Shown one piece after another: positions 24,273-30,941 of a DNA stretch of 41,117 nt. Position 1 is the first letter of the stretch; every line of letters starts with the position of its first letter. The notes beneath the pieces are model-generated. The model worked only from the letters and a program-made list of their open reading frames with translations. It was not told the origin of the DNA and made no database searches. Source of the stretch: a virus. The DNA lies in the IMG/VR virus record IMGVR_UViG_3300008113_000795, positions 1 to 41,117 of that record, one strand, 5' to 3'. The position numbers and the translations under genes were made by a program.

Positions 24273-25321
24273 TACTATCATACGACGACTTTACCAAGAA
24301 ACCTTTCCGAATGGGAGTTTTCGGCGACATGGGTTGTGAGAGCGTCCAAGTAGGAACCGTTGTGAACAGCGATCCTCTTATGTATATTCGTAAGTGGATG
24401 AACACTCTTGATTTTACCGTAGGACAGCTGGAGACCACGTTTAGCGGATACGAATCTGACTATCCTAAGTTCTCTTCTTCAGATTTGTTTGCGAACTATC
24501 TGAAAGGCAAATTTGACCTAATCTTAACTGCAAATAACCATTCGCTGGATGGAGGCGTAAATGGTGTCCTTAGAACGAACAAAATTTTAGACGAAATTGG
24601 TATACCGCATATTGGAACAGGTACACCAGAAAGACCGCGTATAACATACGACGTCAAGTTAAACGGTTACGACATAACATTCTTAAATTACGTTACATCA
24701 ATCAATGGAGAAAAAGGTGAAAAAGAAGGTGCGATTTTCGCGGACGTTGATCCCAAAGAAATCCCAACAGGAATCGTCAATTTTTACGATGAAGCCCAAA
24801 TTAAAGAAAAGATTGATATTGCGAAAAAGAGGTCTGAGTTTATCATTCCTACAATCCATCAAAGACATTCAACAAAAATAAGAGAGTACGGAGAATATGC
24901 TTCAGAAAAACAGATCGAGGATTTGGAACCAATACTCGACATGGGCGCCAACATTGTCATCGGCGCTCACCCACATGATTTTCAGGGCGGCAGACTTTAC
25001 TCTGAAGATCGTATCATTGTTTTTTCCTTAGGCAATTTCTTTAGCGCCATGACCAACGAAAAGTATCCGGTGAATGCTGGATGTGTGATGGTCATATCGG
25101 TAGACTTCTACCAAAACACAAGATACACATTTTTGCCCGTCTGTACATATCAGACACAAGGTATGTACTATGTACTACCAATGGCGCCAATCGAAATGGG
25201 CGCCTATAAATTCATTACTGATGAAGATCGTGTTAAGATTGTGTTGAAACTCCAAGAGATCCGTGGAGTCCTAAGTCGTTGTGATCTTGAGGAAGAAGTG
25301 ATTCAACCTCAGTATTTGTAA
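24269..25321 (+). CDS. CapA/PgsA-like metallophosphoesterase-fold protein
   Basis: A 350-residue protein of the CapA (poly-gamma-glutamate capsule) family, whose fold is that of calcineurin-like phosphoesterases. Seen in order: GVFGDMG at 16-22, QLETTFSG at 53-60 (usual NLExP, here altered), TANNHSLDGG at 87-96, a diverged central motif (IHQRHS, then EYGEYASEKQ), IGAHPHDFQ at 231-239 and FSLGNFF at 252-258. There is no signal peptide or membrane anchor, unlike cellular CapA, so it acts in the cytoplasm or in the virion. The N terminus MILSYDDFTKK looks like the internal-protein leader LLSYTDFINE. CapB and CapC are not present. The 3' end overlaps the convergent gene by 89 bases. Confidence 0.85.
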   Translation: MILSYDDFTKKPFRMGVFGDMGCESVQVGTVVNSDPLMYIRKWMNTLDFTVGQLETTFSGYESDYPKFSSSDLFANYLKGKFDLILTANNHSLDGGVNGVLRTNKILDEIGIPHIGTGTPERPRITYDVKLNGYDITFLNYVTSINGEKGEKEGAIFADVDPKEIPTGIVNFYDEAQIKEKIDIAKKRSEFIIPTIHQRHSTKIREYGEYASEKQIEDLEPILDMGANIVIGAHPHDFQGGRLYSEDRIIVFSLGNFFSAMTNEKYPVNAGCVMVISVDFYQNTRYTFLPVCTYQTQGMYYVLPMAPIEMGAYKFITDEDRVKIVLKLQEIRGVLSRCDLEEEVIQPQYL

Positions 25322-25742
25322 TCATTCTTCCAAACATGATAGGCTCACATTTTATGATGTGGACCTTTTTGGCTGTTGGATAGTATATGATTTCTTGGAA
25401 AAGTTCGTATAGTTCTTCGTTCTTTCCATGATCGGTCAAGAACACTACTTTTTCTACAGCAGTTTCTAATTGCGCGAAATTTATGAGGCTACGAACGACC
25501 TCGTGATCCATCTCAGGATTGATGTATATGATAGACTGCATACGGTTTCCCGAAGCAGCTGTCTGAATCTGCTTTTTGATTTTTTCGTTGATGATAAAGT
25601 AAGAATACTCAGTCAGCGATTCTGGTTCATAACCCAACGATCTTATCACATCGTGTGAATCTATGATTAGCTGTTTTCTTAGGTTTAAGAATGCTTTTCT
25701 GAGCTTTTCTTTGTCGCCGTACGTAACGTACAAATTCATCAT
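25233..25742 (-). CDS. Unknown protein, 169 aa, convergent with the CapA-like gene
   Basis: A 169-residue alpha/beta protein with no recognised motif (SIIYINPEMDHEVVRSLINF; EKVVFLTDHGKNEELYELFQ). It is last in the leftward group 25233-27680 and follows the charged coiled-coil gene with a four-base overlap. Its last 29 codons overlap the end of the CapA-like gene on the opposite strand, so both C termini are constrained. No terminator is visible between the two. Confidence 0.6.
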   Translation of the reverse strand: MMNLYVTYGDKEKLRKAFLNLRKQLIIDSHDVIRSLGYEPESLTEYSYFIINEKIKKQIQTAASGNRMQSIIYINPEMDHEVVRSLINFAQLETAVEKVVFLTDHGKNEELYELFQEIIYYPTAKKVHIIKCEPIMFGRMITNTEVESLLPQDHNDLGLHGSLGVSTQS

Positions 25743-26050
25743 GTAGTTCGTCTTTTTCTTTTCCTCATTGCACGCTCCTCGTCTCTTTTTGTGATTTCTA
25801 AGATTTTTGCTTCAGCTTCTTCAACGGTATAACCCATATCTGTGTAAAGCTGTAAAGTTTTTGCGTACCTTTGGATTTCTTCTTCTCTTGCGATTGCTTC
25901 TTGTTGTTCGCGCCATTCTCTTTGCAACGCAAGACTTTCTTCTTGTCTTTGTTTGAGAAGTTGCTCGCGTATTTCACGAGGGCCTTCTTTGATCAGCTTG
26001 GTGATACCCAGCTCTTTTTCGATTCTTCTTCTTTCTCTACGATTGTACAT
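25739..26050 (-). CDS. Highly charged helical protein
   Basis: A 103-residue protein dominated by Arg, Glu and Gln. It begins MYNRRERRRIEKELGI and continues as a near-uninterrupted coiled-coil-like helix (REIREQLLKQRQEESLALQR), ending with the basic RKRKRRTT. There is no enzyme motif. It overlaps the Nudix gene by 14 bases and the 169-aa gene by four. Composition fits a scaffold, core or nucleic-acid-associated protein. Confidence 0.6.
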   Translation of the reverse strand: MYNRRERRRIEKELGITKLIKEGPREIREQLLKQRQEESLALQREWREQQEAIAREEEIQRYAKTLQLYTDMGYTVEEAEAKILEITKRDEERAMRKRKRRTT

Positions 26051-26588
26051 CGGGCTGAACTGAGTGTTGGTAGAAAAAGTTGAAAAGTCTTAAGAATGCT
26101 GCAAGAGGCAAAAGTTCATCAGTCGTCATAGCGTCTGTGACGGGCGCCATGTGGAATGAGCTGAGTTCTTCTTTCTTGCTTCCGTCTCCGGTAGGTTCTC
26201 CAAGTGTAAGGCCGGTTACATCGATCGCAAACGTAGGAACCATGCGATCACTGTCTTTGTAAGGATAAAAGTTGCCCAGGTAGATGATACGACCTTTTTG
26301 ATCCTCGGGACATTCGATACCACCTTCTTCTTTGAGTTCTCTGATGGCTGTTTGTATCAAGTCTTGGTCTTCGGATTCTATCGTGCCGGTGATCAGCGTG
26401 TTTGCGTAATCGCCTTCTCTGAAAGGATTGAATTCTTTTAAGAATCCTATCTTGTCGACGATGCTGTTCTCGTCGGTCGTGAAGGGCATGATGGCGATCG
26501 ACATGGTCTTGGCTTTAAACCCAATTTGACCCATGATCTCTACCACATCAAATTTGCTATCACTGTACAGTACTTTGTAGTCTTTCAT
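26037..26588 (-). CDS. Nudix hydrolase
   Basis: A 183-residue Nudix protein from the ATG at 26588. The catalytic core RELKEEGGI at 83-91 fits the R-E-U-x-E-E-x-G-U part of the Nudix box; the preceding part (GTIESEDQDLIQTAI) is one residue longer than the consensus and has Q/D where the first E is expected, so the box is slightly degenerate. Nudix enzymes hydrolyse nucleoside diphosphates linked to another group, and T4 encodes one (NudE). An upstream start at 26669 is possible but would overlap the preceding gene by 110 bases, so the shorter form is preferred. Confidence 0.8.
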   Translation of the reverse strand: MKDYKVLYSDSKFDVVEIMGQIGFKAKTMSIAIMPFTTDENSIVDKIGFLKEFNPFREGDYANTLITGTIESEDQDLIQTAIRELKEEGGIECPEDQKGRIIYLGNFYPYKDSDRMVPTFAIDVTGLTLGEPTGDGSKKEELSSFHMAPVTDAMTTDELLPLAAFLRLFNFFYQHSVQPDVQS

Positions 26589-27111
26589 TTCTTTTCTTGG
26601 TGGTTTTAGGTTTTCTATTGAAAGCTTTTTCGGCAATCTGTCCCGCGATCTTTTCTTTGATGTCTTCAAATTTAATCGAAGAAGCTAAGAACTTCAAGAT
26701 CTGTTCTTCTCCGTCATTGTAAGAATCAGCCAGAACTTTCATAAGTTCGATAGAAGGTAAGTCGATCTCTAAGTCTATCGTAAACACTTCTTTGGTCTTT
26801 TTGCTATCAAGAAGAAGTTTTTCAAGGGGAGAAAGATCAGCTTCTTGAACTTGATGAACTTGCGGCGCTGGAGCAGGTGTAGGTTTCTTTTTTTCTACTC
26901 TCTGCATAGGTGCGGGTGCGATGTCAGACAACAACATTGCTTCTGATTCGCTGGGTATCTCGATGAGGTACTCATTCATAATGGAAGTATTGATCATGCT
27001 TCCGTCGTTAAAGACGAGATATTCAATGTTGTCTTCAATGAATTTTTCTCCGATTGTCTTGACGACGTTTCCCATTTTGTCGCCTTTGGTCCACTGATAA
27101 GTTTTTACCAT
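26560..27111 (-). CDS. Conserved-looking phage protein, 183 aa
   Basis: The ATG at 27111 (MVKTYQWTKGDKMGNVVKTI) is chosen because an A-rich leader and a TATATAC motif lie directly upstream; longer forms run through that leader. The N-terminal ~60 residues form a small beta domain, then a Pro/Ala-rich linker (KKKPTPAPAPQVHQVQEA), then a helical C-terminal domain (SPLEKLLLDSKKTKEVFTID). The two-domain-with-linker shape suggests an adaptor. Function is unknown. Confidence 0.6.
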   Translation of the reverse strand: MVKTYQWTKGDKMGNVVKTIGEKFIEDNIEYLVFNDGSMINTSIMNEYLIEIPSESEAMLLSDIAPAPMQRVEKKKPTPAPAPQVHQVQEADLSPLEKLLLDSKKTKEVFTIDLEIDLPSIELMKVLADSYNDGEEQILKFLASSIKFEDIKEKIAGQIAEKAFNRKPKTTKKRNERLQSTVQ

Positions 27112-27124
27112 GTTTGTTGTTTTA

Positions 27125-27131
27125 GTATATA
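27125..27131 (-). promoter_or_regulatory. Putative TATA-type promoter upstream of the 183-aa gene
   Basis: The minus strand reads AATATATACTAAAACAACAAAC before the ATG at 27111. The TATATAC element and A/C-rich leader match other leaders of this genome (for example before 36420). It would start the Nudix, coiled-coil and 169-aa gene group. Confidence 0.4.
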
Positions 27132-27136
27132 TTGGG

Positions 27137-27463
27137 TTAGAGAATGATGTGATTTCGGTACTCTCGGTGGTATTCTCGCATCCACTCTTCAGAGAATCCT
27201 TGTGCTGCCCACGTAAGATAGTCTTCTCTAAAGATTTTAAGAAATTCTTCAATGTGATTTTCATAGTCGCCTTTGCTTATTTCGTTAAGTTGATTCACAG
27301 GAATCCTGAAAGTGTGTGAAGTGCCTTTGACTCTCCAGAACATATTGATCAAGGTGCCTACGTAACCGTAGCCATACTCAACTGTCAAAGGTGTCCACTT
27401 TTCGGGTTTGACCGAAAGTTCACCGTGACCCCATAGTTCTTTAAAGTTCTTGCGAAAAGGCAT
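27137..27463 (-). CDS. Unknown protein, 108 aa
   Basis: From the ATG at 27463 (MPFRKNFKELWGHGELSVKP) the product is 108 residues, aromatic-rich and probably a compact beta/alpha fold (VEYGYGYVGTLINMFWRVKG), ending in a charged helix with EEWMREYHREYRN. It begins one base after the stop of the 71-aa gene, so the two are coupled. No family is recognised. Confidence 0.6.
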   Translation of the reverse strand: MPFRKNFKELWGHGELSVKPEKWTPLTVEYGYGYVGTLINMFWRVKGTSHTFRIPVNQLNEISKGDYENHIEEFLKIFREDYLTWAAQGFSEEWMREYHREYRNHIIL

Positions 27464-27464
27464 C

Positions 27465-27680
27465 TTACTCGGCGGCTGCTGCTTCTTTAGGGTTTGGTGT
27501 TGTCTCCAGAGCTTTGACGAGCATGTCAAGCACTTCTCCGCGTTCCATACCGTGAAGGAACTTCATATTGTCCATGTCTTGCTTCATGATGCGAATCGAG
27601 CCATGTACTTCTTCACCGTTTCCGAGCTGGATCACTATCGAATCCCACTCATAAACAAATTCTTGATTTTCTTGTGACAT
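27465..27680 (-). CDS. Unknown acidic protein, 71 aa
   Basis: A 71-residue acidic protein (MSQENQEFVYEWDSIVIQLG) with a beta N terminus and helical end (LDMLVKALETTPNPKEAAAA). It is first in its transcript, directly behind the best T4-late-like promoter of the window at 27696-27703 and downstream of the terminator at 27738-27767. Function is unknown. Confidence 0.6.
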   Translation of the reverse strand: MSQENQEFVYEWDSIVIQLGNGEEVHGSIRIMKQDMDNMKFLHGMERGEVLDMLVKALETTPNPKEAAAAE

Positions 27681-27695
27681 ATAGTTTCTTTATTT

Positions 27696-27703
27696 TATTT
27701 ATA
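27696..27703 (-). promoter_or_regulatory. Putative late promoter, exact TATAAATA
   Basis: The minus strand has TATAAATA, identical to the T4 late-promoter consensus, 15 bases before the ATG at 27680 and followed by the A-rich AAATAAAGAAACTAT. It lies between a terminator and a gene start, the position expected for a real promoter. Confidence 0.6.
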
Positions 27704-27737
27704 TTCACAAGTTGGAACTTGGTTTTTGGACATAGAA

Positions 27738-27767
27738 AAACCCGGAGGATAGCGAATCTCCGGGTTT
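27738..27767 (-). terminator. Intrinsic terminator after the internal-protein operon
   Basis: A perfect 10-bp stem AAACCCGGAG/CTCCGGGTTT (27738-27747 with 27758-27767) closes a 10-base loop. On the minus strand the stem runs into TTTTTC, as in a Rho-independent terminator. It lies 26 bases beyond the stop of the 388-aa gene and would end the leftward transcript that begins near 33940. The plus-strand T-run is shorter, so leftward use is favoured. Confidence 0.85.
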
Positions 27768-27793
27768 CAAGTTTGCCGTGACAAACTCCGGTC

Positions 27794-28960
27794 CTAAGCC
27801 GGTGAGTTGCTCTTTTCGAGTTCTGCGAGTTTTTTGATGCCTCGGTCAACTCCTAAATTTCCTTGTGCCCAGATTCCAAATCGAGCGTTCTTAAAGCCAA
27901 AAGATCCACCTTGGCCATTTCTGAAAGAAACATATATCGCAGGCCAGTAAGGATCAGAATCCGACATCTTTAGTTTACCGCCGGTCAACACAGGGTTGTA
28001 CGTAGCGTGGCCGGACGGAGTTATTTCGTAAGCATTCTCAAACTGTTCTACTTTTGAAGGCGTGAATGTGATGTCGCCCTGCATGATAAGCTGAATGTTG
28101 TCAGCAGACCAATTTTTGTTGTTCGAAGAAGCGTCCGTACCAAACATTGCTCTGATACCTAGATCAATTTGGTCGGCTGGAATTTTTACTGCGAACTCTT
28201 GGCCGTTCTTAAGTTCTCCTCCAGTGAGTGTACGAATTCTTTCAATGAATTCTTTAGCAAAAGGATGATCTCTTAAATTGTCAAGACCGCCGTATTGTTG
28301 GAAATCTTTAGCAGTTTTACCGTCTTTGTGCGATATGTAGATCGGTGGGTTACCTTCGATCATAAACATAAAGTCAGCTTTAGGAGTGCCATCGACTTTG
28401 TCGACTCCTTCAAGAACCACTTCTTGGACGTTTGGAGTTGAGCTAAAGATCTCTCCGTGAATTGCTATTCTCACGGTTTCGTTGGGTCCTTTTAGTTTTT
28501 CCAGGTTTGCCTTGATGGCGTTGAGCGCCATCGTTTCTTTCTTTAAGCTGTCCTTTGGTGCCCAGAAAATTGCTTCTGGGTTTGCGTCCATCAAGTAGAC
28601 AACCAACGCTGCTCCTTTTTCGTAGCGGTTCGATGGCATCTTGCCTTCTACTAAACCGCTCATGATGTCGGCGACGGTTTTCTTAGCGTCTTTGGAAAAC
28701 TCTTCGAGACGAGCTCCTTGAGCAGAACGTATCTTTATGACTGTGTCGTAGACGGTGATTATGTTGCTGTTGTTGACCAGACCGGTGAATGACGCTCCAA
28801 GTTCTGATGCAAGATCTGTTCTTACATAGTTCATAAGATCAGCTTTTTTACCACCCAGTCTTTTCTCAAAGGCTACGAATGATGCCTTAAGAGCTTCGGG
28901 ATTGATACCTTCAACAAGAAGGTGCTCGTTTATGAAATCTGTGTAAGAAAGTAGTTGCAT
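27794..28960 (-). CDS. Putative internal head protein, possible PD-(D/E)XK nuclease
   Basis: A 388-residue protein. The N terminus LLSYTDFINEH (residues 3-13) matches the putative capsid-targeting leader, with predicted cleavage after E12. The central region has a nuclease-like pattern: D196 in KADFMFMIEG, then strand YISHKDG at 208-214 with K212, followed by AKDFQQYGG. This is reminiscent of a PD-(D/E)XK core (D...xSxK), though the acidic residue before the lysine is replaced by Ser/His, so the call is tentative. A packaged nuclease could attack host DNA or counter a defence system on entry. It is the last gene before the terminator. Confidence 0.55.
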   Translation of the reverse strand: MQLLSYTDFINEHLLVEGINPEALKASFVAFEKRLGGKKADLMNYVRTDLASELGASFTGLVNNSNIITVYDTVIKIRSAQGARLEEFSKDAKKTVADIMSGLVEGKMPSNRYEKGAALVVYLMDANPEAIFWAPKDSLKKETMALNAIKANLEKLKGPNETVRIAIHGEIFSSTPNVQEVVLEGVDKVDGTPKADFMFMIEGNPPIYISHKDGKTAKDFQQYGGLDNLRDHPFAKEFIERIRTLTGGELKNGQEFAVKIPADQIDLGIRAMFGTDASSNNKNWSADNIQLIMQGDITFTPSKVEQFENAYEITPSGHATYNPVLTGGKLKMSDSDPYWPAIYVSFRNGQGGSFGFKNARFGIWAQGNLGVDRGIKKLAELEKSNSPA

Positions 28961-29227
28961 TTACCTGTTTAGAATTTGATCGTATTCGTCGGCAACTTTG
29001 GTAGCTTTCACAGCTGCCTTGCTTCCGTCGATGTACTCGAGGATTCCGCTCTTGCTGATCCCGCGAACCTCGTGGTCCAGGGTCATGCCTCGGAAATGTT
29101 CTCTGATCATGGCTTGCGCCTGTTCGATCGTGTCTGCGTTCACTAAGTATGCTTCCATCTTAGCTCTTACTTTACCGGTGTCAAGATCTTCGCTTGTCAC
29201 TCTTACTCGTACTGTCCAATTACTCAT
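28961..29227 (-). CDS. DUF4494-like small protein
   Basis: An 88-residue protein whose middle (KVRAKMEAYLVNADTIEQAQ) resembles DUF4494, a small family found mainly in Bacteroidota and their phages. The family pattern is 'K-x-x-E-x-Y-L-V-x-A-x-x-x-x-x-A-E-x-x-I'. Its role is unknown. It is the only gene in this operon without the capsid-targeting-like leader. It abuts the next gene directly and has a TATAAAACAAC-type leader upstream (near 29260). Confidence 0.55.
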   Translation of the reverse strand: MSNWTVRVRVTSEDLDTGKVRAKMEAYLVNADTIEQAQAMIREHFRGMTLDHEVRGISKSGILEYIDGSKAAVKATKVADEYDQILNR

Positions 29228-29292
29228 GTATTGTTGTTTAAAGTTAATGATATTGTTGTTTTATACTTTAAGTGTTCTTTAGTTCCTCTTCT

Positions 29293-29565
29293 TTACGCGT
29301 ATTTGCTTAGTACGTCGAGAATCTTAATTGCTGCTGGTGAAGCCTTTATTCCACCACCGACGATTTTATCAAACTCTTCTACAGCCTTTTCAGGAATATC
29401 TGATATGTCTTTTCCGGTGGCAGCTTTGATCAGCTTTATTAGTCCGCTGACTTTAGAACCTCTATTCCAGTCTTTTTCGAACTCTTCAACAGTTGCGTCG
29501 TCGACACCTTGTAAAGTGTACTTGCCTTCGTTTAAGAAGTCGTCGTATGTGTGTATGTGTTTCAT
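29293..29565 (-). CDS. Putative internal head protein, 90 aa
   Basis: From the ATG at 29565 the product begins MKHIHTYDDFLNEGKY, a close match to the T4-type capsid-targeting leader, with predicted cleavage after E13 (LNE|G). The mature part (~77 residues) is helical and mildly acidic at first (VDDATVEEFEKDWNRG), then Lys/Ile-rich (GLIKLIKAATGKDISDIPEK). A longer frame exists upstream but lacks the leader. The ATGA overlap (4 bases) with the preceding 122-aa gene confirms this start. The specific function is unknown. Confidence 0.65.
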   Translation of the reverse strand: MKHIHTYDDFLNEGKYTLQGVDDATVEEFEKDWNRGSKVSGLIKLIKAATGKDISDIPEKAVEEFDKIVGGGIKASPAAIKILDVLSKYA

Positions 29566-29930
29566 TTCTTTACTTTGTTTGGTTTCATGTATAGCGCTCC
29601 GACGATTCCTCCATTGCTCAAGATCGTTGCCTTGATGATTTGTCTTTCTGGACAAGTCCAAGCGTTACCTTGGTAGTTGCTTGATCTATATATTTCCGTC
29701 CAACCGGCTTTCTTCCAATCATCACCTTTGACGTTGTAAGCTTTCTTGATGTCGTCGAGCTGTCTTTGGTAGTCCTTGTCCTTGAACATAATGAAGACTT
29801 CGTAGTCTTTTCCCAAAGTAGGTTCCACGACTTTCTTCCTCATCTCGGAGTCGGAATAAGGATGTTCTCCACCCAACATTCCGTACATGCTTTCGTTGAT
29901 GAACGATTCGAATGACTTTATGTGATTCAT
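29562..29930 (-). CDS. Putative internal head protein, 122 aa
   Basis: A 122-residue protein beginning MNHIKSFESFINESMY; cleavage is predicted after E13 (INE|S). The rest is a small alpha/beta domain (TLGKDYEVFIMFKDKDYQRQ) and a C-terminal section with NAWTCPERQIIKATILSNGG. No known family is recognised. It overlaps the PAP2-like gene by four bases and the 90-aa gene by four, so the three are translated in sequence. Confidence 0.65.
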   Translation of the reverse strand: MNHIKSFESFINESMYGMLGGEHPYSDSEMRKKVVEPTLGKDYEVFIMFKDKDYQRQLDDIKKAYNVKGDDWKKAGWTEIYRSSNYQGNAWTCPERQIIKATILSNGGIVGALYMKPNKVKK

Positions 29931-30637
29931 TTTGTTGAAGATATTTGATTATTCGTAACCAATAAGTTGTTCTCCCAGATGACATTAGAAATCATTCTGG
30001 ACACCTCTGTATCCGATGGGAAGTGTATGCCCATCTTTTCGCGGCTGTCGGCTACTTTCTGTCCAAAGGCACGAATCTCTCCGGCGATCTGCGGATACTT
30101 TCTTGCGTAGTATTCTGACATCACGAATCCTGTTAGGGCGTGACCGCTTGGGTAAGCAGCGCTGCAAGCGTCCGTGTGGATCAAAGGGTACAGAGGAATG
30201 CCCATCGCGTAAGCGAGTTGGTAAGGTCTTGGGCGATTGATGAGGTGCTTGAGATAGAACACCAGAGGTTCGGTCTGTGTATCGACCATAAAGTATTCTT
30301 CCATCGTTTCCTCAATGCCTTTGGCCATCAAGAAGTCGATGAATGCCTGTGGAAGTTCTCCTTCGACGAATCTCGCAAAAGTCATGTCATCGGGAGTAAC
30401 CTCTGACATCTTGTTCATCAAGACTTCCAAGTCTTTCTTGGTAGTCTCGCTACTGTTCAGAGGTGCTTCGTTGATGATCTTGTCCGCAAGGCCGGTCTCG
30501 ACGAACCATCTCTTGGGATTGGAATCTTTTTCTGCGACTTCATACAGTTCCAGTGTTGGGTTTCCGTATCGGATCCCATCGATGCCTAAGTTCGCAGGCA
30601 TCACATTTTCATTTAGAAACTCTGCGTACTTTTTCAT
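29927..30637 (-). CDS. PAP2-family acid phosphatase with capsid-targeting-like leader
   Basis: A 236-residue protein from the ATG at 30637 (TAATG coupling with the preceding gene). The leader is MKKYAEFLNEN, with predicted cleavage after E10. The PAP2 catalytic signature is complete: K130-x6-R137-P138 (KHLINRPRP), PSGH at 163-166, and S198-R199-x5-H205-x3-D209 (SREKMGIHFPSD). PAP2 enzymes remove phosphate from lipids, nucleotides or small molecules through a phospho-histidine intermediate. There are no transmembrane helices, so this is a soluble class-A-like acid phosphatase. If packaged, it would enter the host with the DNA; the substrate is unknown. Confidence 0.85.
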   Translation of the reverse strand: MKKYAEFLNENVMPANLGIDGIRYGNPTLELYEVAEKDSNPKRWFVETGLADKIINEAPLNSSETTKKDLEVLMNKMSEVTPDDMTFARFVEGELPQAFIDFLMAKGIEETMEEYFMVDTQTEPLVFYLKHLINRPRPYQLAYAMGIPLYPLIHTDACSAAYPSGHALTGFVMSEYYARKYPQIAGEIRAFGQKVADSREKMGIHFPSDTEVSRMISNVIWENNLLVTNNQISSTK

Positions 30638-30927
30638 TATGCTTGTCCAGGTTGTACAGGTCCAGCCATGATACCTTCGCACTCTTTCGCCAACTCGCCC
30701 ATCATCGCTTCGTTCAGCTTAGCATATTCCCCAAGATATTTCTCGGCTACTTCTGCTTTGTCTTCGCTCTCGTGATATGACTTCATTTCGTTCTTGGCCA
30801 TCTCGTAGCATTCTTTAAGAGCTTCCCAGCACTTTTCAGACACCACTTGCTTGGTAGCTGGTTCGTGAGAGTCTTCGGCTACTTCTGTGCCTTTAACGAA
30901 ATCTTCATAGGTTTTTACTGCTTTCAT
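30637..30927 (-). CDS. Putative internal head protein, 96 aa
   Basis: A 96-residue helical protein beginning MKAVKTYEDFVKGTEVAEDS, a variant of the internal-protein leader, with possible cleavage after E15. The mature part is Glu/Lys-rich (AEVAEKYLGEYAKLNEAMMG; note a second LNE). It shares one base with the PAP2-like gene (TAATG) and follows the 930-aa gene by 14 bases, in which an ATATAAA motif is seen. The function is unknown. Confidence 0.6.
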   Translation of the reverse strand: MKAVKTYEDFVKGTEVAEDSHEPATKQVVSEKCWEALKECYEMAKNEMKSYHESEDKAEVAEKYLGEYAKLNEAMMGELAKECEGIMAGPVQPGQA

Positions 30928-30941
30928 GTTTTTGTTGTTTT

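Noticed and set aside
24269-25321. Complete poly-gamma-glutamate capsule operon
   Set aside because: Only a CapA-like gene is present; no CapB-type ligase, CapC membrane protein or depolymerase of the CapD type was seen.
26589-26669. N-terminal extension of the Nudix protein
   Set aside because: The basic extension (KTSKKRSRDRLPKK) lies inside the preceding gene and would create a 110-base overlap; the shorter start leaves an overlap of 29 bases and begins at the Nudix fold.
30016-30406. Plus-strand reading frames opposite the PAP2-like gene
   Set aside because: They are antisense shadows of a gene whose catalytic motifs are unmistakable on the minus strand.
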